Below the pieces are notes generated by a model. It did no database searches. It was given only the letters and a program-made list of their open reading frames with translations, and was not told the DNA's origin. A stretch of DNA of 64,000 nucleotides from Collinsella sp. An268 (GTDB lineage: Bacteria > Actinomycetota > Coriobacteriia > Coriobacteriales > Coriobacteriaceae): the NCBI RefSeq assembly GCF_002159765.1, contig NZ_NFJH01000002.1, positions 186,001 through 250,000 of the forward strand, read 5' to 3'. Of this stretch, positions 61,041-64,000 are shown one piece after another; position 1 is the stretch's first letter, and each line of letters begins with the position of its first letter. Made by a program: the position numbers and the translations under genes.

Positions 61041-61440
61041 GCCGCATTCATATACCATTGCGTCGATGGTGCAACAACGCTTGCGAGCGGGTCCCCATGG
61101 GGCCCGCTCGTTCTTTATATGTGTCGCGCGCCTGCTCGCGGTTCTGACACTTCGAACTGACGATACGTGCTCATTTTGCGCAGCATATGCCAAGTAAGTT
61201 GCGCCGAAAGGCACCGGCCTATCGGCGGTACGGGCCTGAGAACAGCGCGGTTAGACATGTCTTGATTGATGTCAGACAGAGCTTGGGTCTGCGTGTATAC
61301 CGGTCAGAGGTTGGTGAGACCCCCTCGTTACTATGCTCTGTAAGTTTACGAACGCTGGTGAGGAGGTGTATTCATTACTGAAGATATAAATACAACATCA
61401 AAACAATATCTATCAGAGATGTACTCGTAGTGAGGATGAT
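61041..61440 (+). other. intergenic region with terminator hairpin, no gene recognised
   Basis: About 400 bp. GAGCGGG (61085-61091)...CCCGCTC (61103-61109) forms a terminator-like hairpin for the LPXTG gene. Beyond it the sequence becomes more A/T-rich and no ORF over about 65 codons has coding character. I recognise no RNA. Confidence 0.5.
61085..61116 (+). terminator. terminator of the LPXTG protein gene
   Basis: GAGCGGGTCCCC (61085-61096) pairs with GGGGCCCGCTC (61099-61109), followed by GTTCTTT (61110-61116). Confidence 0.75.
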
Positions 61441-61443
61441 ATG

Positions 61444-61710
61444 ATGGATTACGAATGGGATTGGAGAAAAAGCCGTGAAAACGAGGCTAAGCACGGGGTC
61501 TCGTTTATGTATGTAATAGATATTTGGCTTAACTGGGTGCTAACCATGCCTTCGAGGAGAAAGGGCGAGAACCGAAAACTATCAATTGGGGTAATTGCCG
61601 GGGAGTATTGAACCGTCATATGGGGTCGAAGGGGGAGTCGCGTCGCATCATTTCAGCGCGTCGCTCCACGATTAAGGAGATGGCACTTTATGACAGAAAC
61701 AACATCTGAC
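61444..61710 (+). pseudogene. BrnT-family toxin, frameshifted
   Basis: Reading from ATG 61444, the protein starts DYEWDWRKSRENEAKHGVSF, a clear BrnT opening, but stops at 61611 after 55 codons. The frame that follows (about 61605-61710) encodes ESRRIISARRSTIKEMALYD, the BrnT C-terminal RIISAR motif, in a different frame (frame shift of one base near 61595-61605). Its end overlaps the BrnA start at 61690, the normal BrnT-BrnA layout. So the toxin is broken or needs frameshifting. Confidence 0.8.
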
Positions 61711-61947
61711 ACACTGATCGAGCGTTTTGACGCTGGTGAGGATGTTCTTGATTACTTTGATGAGAGCGCAGCGGAGAGGGAAAAGCCCGATCCAAATGAG
61801 ACCCGTCAGATCAGCCTCACGCTTCCCAGCTGGCTCATCGAGGCGTATGACGCTGAGGCTCGCCGACGGGGCATCGCCCGGAAGGCCGTGATAAACACGG
61901 CGCTCGTCGAATGGGCCGACAACCTTCGCGCCCGTCTGTCTGCATGA
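61690..61947 (+). CDS. BrnA-type ribbon-helix-helix antitoxin
   Basis: 85 aa. Acidic N-terminal tail (ERFDAGEDVLDYFDE) that would block a BrnT toxin, then the RHH domain RQISLTLPSWLIEAYDAEARRRGIARKAV. AAGGAGAT precedes the ATG. Intact, unlike its toxin, and may still repress its own promoter. Confidence 0.82.
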   Translation: MTETTSDTLIERFDAGEDVLDYFDESAAEREKPDPNETRQISLTLPSWLIEAYDAEARRRGIARKAVINTALVEWADNLRARLSA

Positions 61948-62125
61948 AAGGGCGATTCGAGTAGTTCGGCATAACGCCGAGAAGTCTTCCTACTTGTTAA
62001 GTGGGTTGAGCAGGATTCGCCGTGGAAAAGCGGGCCATCGCCTTGTGGTTATACTCATCTGAGAGATAGGAGGCCCTATGGCGAGTCCGCAAATGACAGA
62101 AGCCCGCATGCGAGACGCTGAATAG

Positions 62126-62440
62126 GTGCTTTCTGCTGATGAGCTGGATTGCATCCGCAGGGTATGTCTGGATCATCCGTATGTTCGCGAGCTGTACCTG
62201 TTCGGTTCTCGTGCCCGCGGAACGCAGCGGGCCTCGAGCGACTATGATTTCTACGCACGTTTCGATGAGGATCTGATGCAGACCCGCGTCAACCACCTCA
62301 AGCTCATCGATGAGCTTATCAGTGCGTTACGGCAGCGTGTTGACCTCATGCGCGGTGAGGTGTGGTCGTCTCGCGACGAGGGACTCAAGAGCGAGATTGA
62401 GAGAGATGGGGCGCTGGTATATGATCGCGATGCCCAATGA
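62126..62440 (+). CDS. MNT-type nucleotidyltransferase (HEPN/MNT antitoxin)
   Basis: 104 aa, single nucleotidyltransferase domain: LFGSRARGTQRASSDYDF holds G-S and the D-x-D metal site. In HEPN/MNT systems this enzyme silences the HEPN RNase by AMPylation. The start is uncertain: the GTG 62126 is possible, but ATG 62078 (after GGAGG) is in the same frame and meets a TAG at 62123-62125, so the gene may carry a nonsense mutation. The HEPN gene follows directly. Confidence 0.72.
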   Translation: MLSADELDCIRRVCLDHPYVRELYLFGSRARGTQRASSDYDFYARFDEDLMQTRVNHLKLIDELISALRQRVDLMRGEVWSSRDEGLKSEIERDGALVYDRDAQ

Positions 62441-62602
62441 GATGACCTGTCGATTTGGGGTTCGGTGCGCGGCATGCGAAACAGATTGGCTCACGATTAT
62501 TCGCATGTGGATCGCGCCATCGTGTGGGAAACGATTTCCGACGGCATCGAAGAGCTCGATCGCATTGCAAAAGACTACACAGAAACGCGAGGTCTTGAAT
62601 AG
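62441..62602 (+). pseudogene. truncated HEPN toxin (HepT/DUF86-like)
   Basis: In the frame of the MNT gene, just after its stop, are about 53 codons: SIWGSVRGMRNRLAHDYSHVD has the R-x4-H-x-Y RNase motif (RNRLAHDY) of HEPN toxins, followed by AIVWETISDGIEELDRIAKD. The N-terminal ~50 residues of a DUF86 protein are missing and no good start codon exists. Likely a deletion remnant. Confidence 0.78.
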
Positions 62603-63071
62603 CGGGGGCGATTGTATGGATGGAAGAGCGTGATACCTCGGTTCCGAATGCCTTCCAAGCGACCACAGTTGGTTTGCTTGCGTCATTACAGTTGATATGG
62701 CGCTACGAAGATAGGAGAGAGGACCATACGCACGGGTGTTTCCAACAATTCGGAAGTGGCACGTTTGCTGCGACGTCTTCGCATATCCTTTCGGTCCGAT
62801 ACTTTGCTGCGCACTCTATGAGCGTGTCACCGTCGACCGCATCGATTGCAAACCCGCTTGTCATCGGACTATTTGTCTCAATCGAGAGGTCGCTATACTG
62901 TGCGGATAGATTCGACTTTTAACCCCATATGAAGTCGAAACGGAATGTCTCGTCTTCTATTTCCACTACATTCGAATCAACCTCACGCCGCCTCGTTGTC
63001 CACGTTGCCCGATTTCCTTGATAAGGCACTAGATTGAGCCACTAGGCTTGTAGGAAATGATGGGAGGCGCC
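62603..63071 (+). other. low-coding stretch after the HEPN remnant
   Basis: About 470 bp. A 100-codon opening (62620-62922) has no recognisable domain or ribosome site. A segment near 62727-62820 reads like a short charged peptide (VSNNSEVARLLRRLRI) that then stops, perhaps another decayed gene. No RNA recognised. Confidence 0.4.
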
Positions 63072-64000
63072 ATGAGAAAACACCTTAAGTCTATTGTAGC
63101 TCATTCTGTTGCAGCGGCTGCCTTAGCGGCCATATTGTCGCCATTCACCGCGGCTTGGGCGGATGAGGGCCAATTCATCTGGTCCGACAGTGGTGTAGGT
63201 GCGAGTACGATTGCGGGAGAAAGCTTCGAGGTGCCAGAAGTTGAAAGGGCTGATGGTTATAGCGCAGGCGACCCTCTTCAATCCATAGAATCGTCGGTAT
63301 TGTTATCGGATGCGCATCCAGATGGCAATCACGCAGATGACGCGGCGACCGGCGTGGTTTCCGAGCCCATCGGAAATGAAGTAGTCGCTGGGGACACAGG
63401 GGGCTTTCCATCCAACGTGCCGTTAGCCAGTGATTCGGTAGATACTGCAACGTCTGACGGTGCAACACTGCCAGTTGATGGTTCCAGCTTGCTGTCTGTT
63501 GAGGCGCATGTTTCGAATCTTGGTTGGATGCCTTCGGTTGGCGGTGGCGAGGTTGCAGGTACAACGGGGCGTGATCTCGATTTGGAGGCGCTGCGTATTA
63601 TTCTTCTGGACAGCCAGTACGGCGATTCGAGCATCGAGATCCGCGCTCATGTTGAGAATCTGGGCTGGATGGATTGGGTCGGATCCGGCGAACTTGCTGG
63701 AACTACAGGACGAGCATACGCCATAGAGGCGGTGCAAATTCGTCTTACGGGTTTAGCTTCGGAGCAATATGACCTCTGGTACTGTATTCATTCTGCTGAT
63801 GTTGGCTGGCTGGGATGGGCGAAGAACGGAGAAAGCGCTGGCAGCCAAGGCTGGGCCCGTGCTGCCCAGGCGATTGAGGTCATGCTGTTGCCCAAAGGTT
63901 CGCAGGCCCCCTCTCCTCTTGGGAACACGAGTTCCGCTTTCATGACTCCGTTACTGAGATATCGGGCTCATGTACAGGATGTTGGCTGGCAAGGCTATGT
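63072..64000 (+). CDS. ChW-repeat surface protein, partial
   Basis: Secreted protein starting at ATG 63072 (ribosome site GGGAGG) and running off the right edge, 309 codons visible. Signal peptide to about residue 30 (LSPFTAAWA), a Ser/Thr/Asp-rich stretch, then tandem repeats with the clostridial hydrophobic-W pattern: AHVSNLGWMPSVG, AHVENLGWMDWVG, IHSADVGWLGWAK and the cut AHVQDVGWQGY. Each carries GxxAGTTG or a relative. Such repeats serve in cell-surface binding or hydrolase targeting. Function of the whole is unknown. Confidence 0.85.
   Translation, partial: MRKHLKSIVAHSVAAAALAAILSPFTAAWADEGQFIWSDSGVGASTIAGESFEVPEVERADGYSAGDPLQSIESSVLLSDAHPDGNHADDAATGVVSEPIGNEVVAGDTGGFPSNVPLASDSVDTATSDGATLPVDGSSLLSVEAHVSNLGWMPSVGGGEVAGTTGRDLDLEALRIILLDSQYGDSSIEIRAHVENLGWMDWVGSGELAGTTGRAYAIEAVQIRLTGLASEQYDLWYCIHSADVGWLGWAKNGESAGSQGWARAAQAIEVMLLPKGSQAPSPLGNTSSAFMTPLLRYRAHVQDVGWQGY

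Noticed and set aside
61187-61381. 64-codon ORF after the LPXTG gene
   Set aside because: No ribosome site, no domain, lies in a low-coding stretch.
62620-62922. 100-codon ORF after the HEPN remnant
   Set aside because: Atypical composition, no recognisable motif or ribosome site; probably chance in a decayed region.

Overview
The window is GC-rich DNA whose gene content points to an anaerobic gut actinobacterium of the class Coriobacteriia, probably a Collinsella or Olsenella-like genus. The pointers are a CarD-type regulator, a Rho with a very long Ala/Pro/Arg-rich N-terminal extension, a SUF-only Fe-S system under an IscR-type repressor, a GGGtGRT/NifU-like gene pair, an LPXTG protein and a ChW-repeat protein. 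The genus is inferred from memory of gene families; no search was run. Both edges cut genes: a DAHP synthase at the left and a ChW-repeat surface protein at the right.

Layout. 1-4.4 kb: DAHP synthase (partial), a membrane-anchored polysaccharide deacetylase, a DEDDh exonuclease, and a polytopic permease with a His-rich loop. 4.6-10.2 kb: an alkaline-phosphatase-superfamily enzyme followed by a complete carbohydrate-type ABC importer (ATPase, two permeases, Tat/lipobox binding protein) ending in a strong terminator. 10.2-10.6 kb: a cluster of six copies of a ~25-bp repeat, three in each orientation. 10.6-14.3 kb: serC-serA-DUF1015 operon. 14.5-23 kb: PPP-family phosphatase, flippase-like membrane protein, small MGMT protein, lactate permease, HAD phosphatase, trpS and a TagO/WecA-like transferase. 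23.3-23.5 kb: a candidate 6S RNA with its own terminator. 23.5-27.8 kb: a trehalose module (treR, PTS EIIBC, phosphotrehalase) with three matching 20-bp operators. 27.9-35.9 kb: tRNA-Ala, GNAT, PflX-like radical SAM protein, a tail-anchored protein, pncB, proB, a proline-iminopeptidase-like hydrolase on the other strand, and proA. 36-40 kb: a 151-bp foldback element with perfect 20-bp terminal inverted repeats abutting a nuclease-like hypothetical gene, then an HD protein and argS. 40.4-46.7 kb: carD, rho, an SDR, an unknown membrane protein, a VanZ-like protein, tRNA-His and tRNA-Lys. 46.8-51.4 kb: an orphan NadB-like flavoprotein, the GGGtGRT and NifU-like pair, and a Phd/RelE-type toxin-antitoxin module. 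51.4-59 kb: a flippase-like LPG-synthase-type protein and the suf operon (sufC-B-D-S-U), interrupted between sufS and sufU by a second foldback element, with iscR divergent. 59.3-64 kb: an LPXTG protein, then a more AT-rich stretch with broken toxin-antitoxin modules (BrnT frameshifted, HEPN toxin truncated, MNT gene with an in-frame stop) and the ChW-repeat protein.

Functional links: serine and proline synthesis, trehalose uptake and cleavage, and Fe-S cluster assembly are the clearest complete pathways. The most interesting poorly described items are the GGGtGRT/NifU-like pair, the six-copy repeat cluster, the two foldback elements, the phosphatase-linked ABC importer and the Rho extension and leader.
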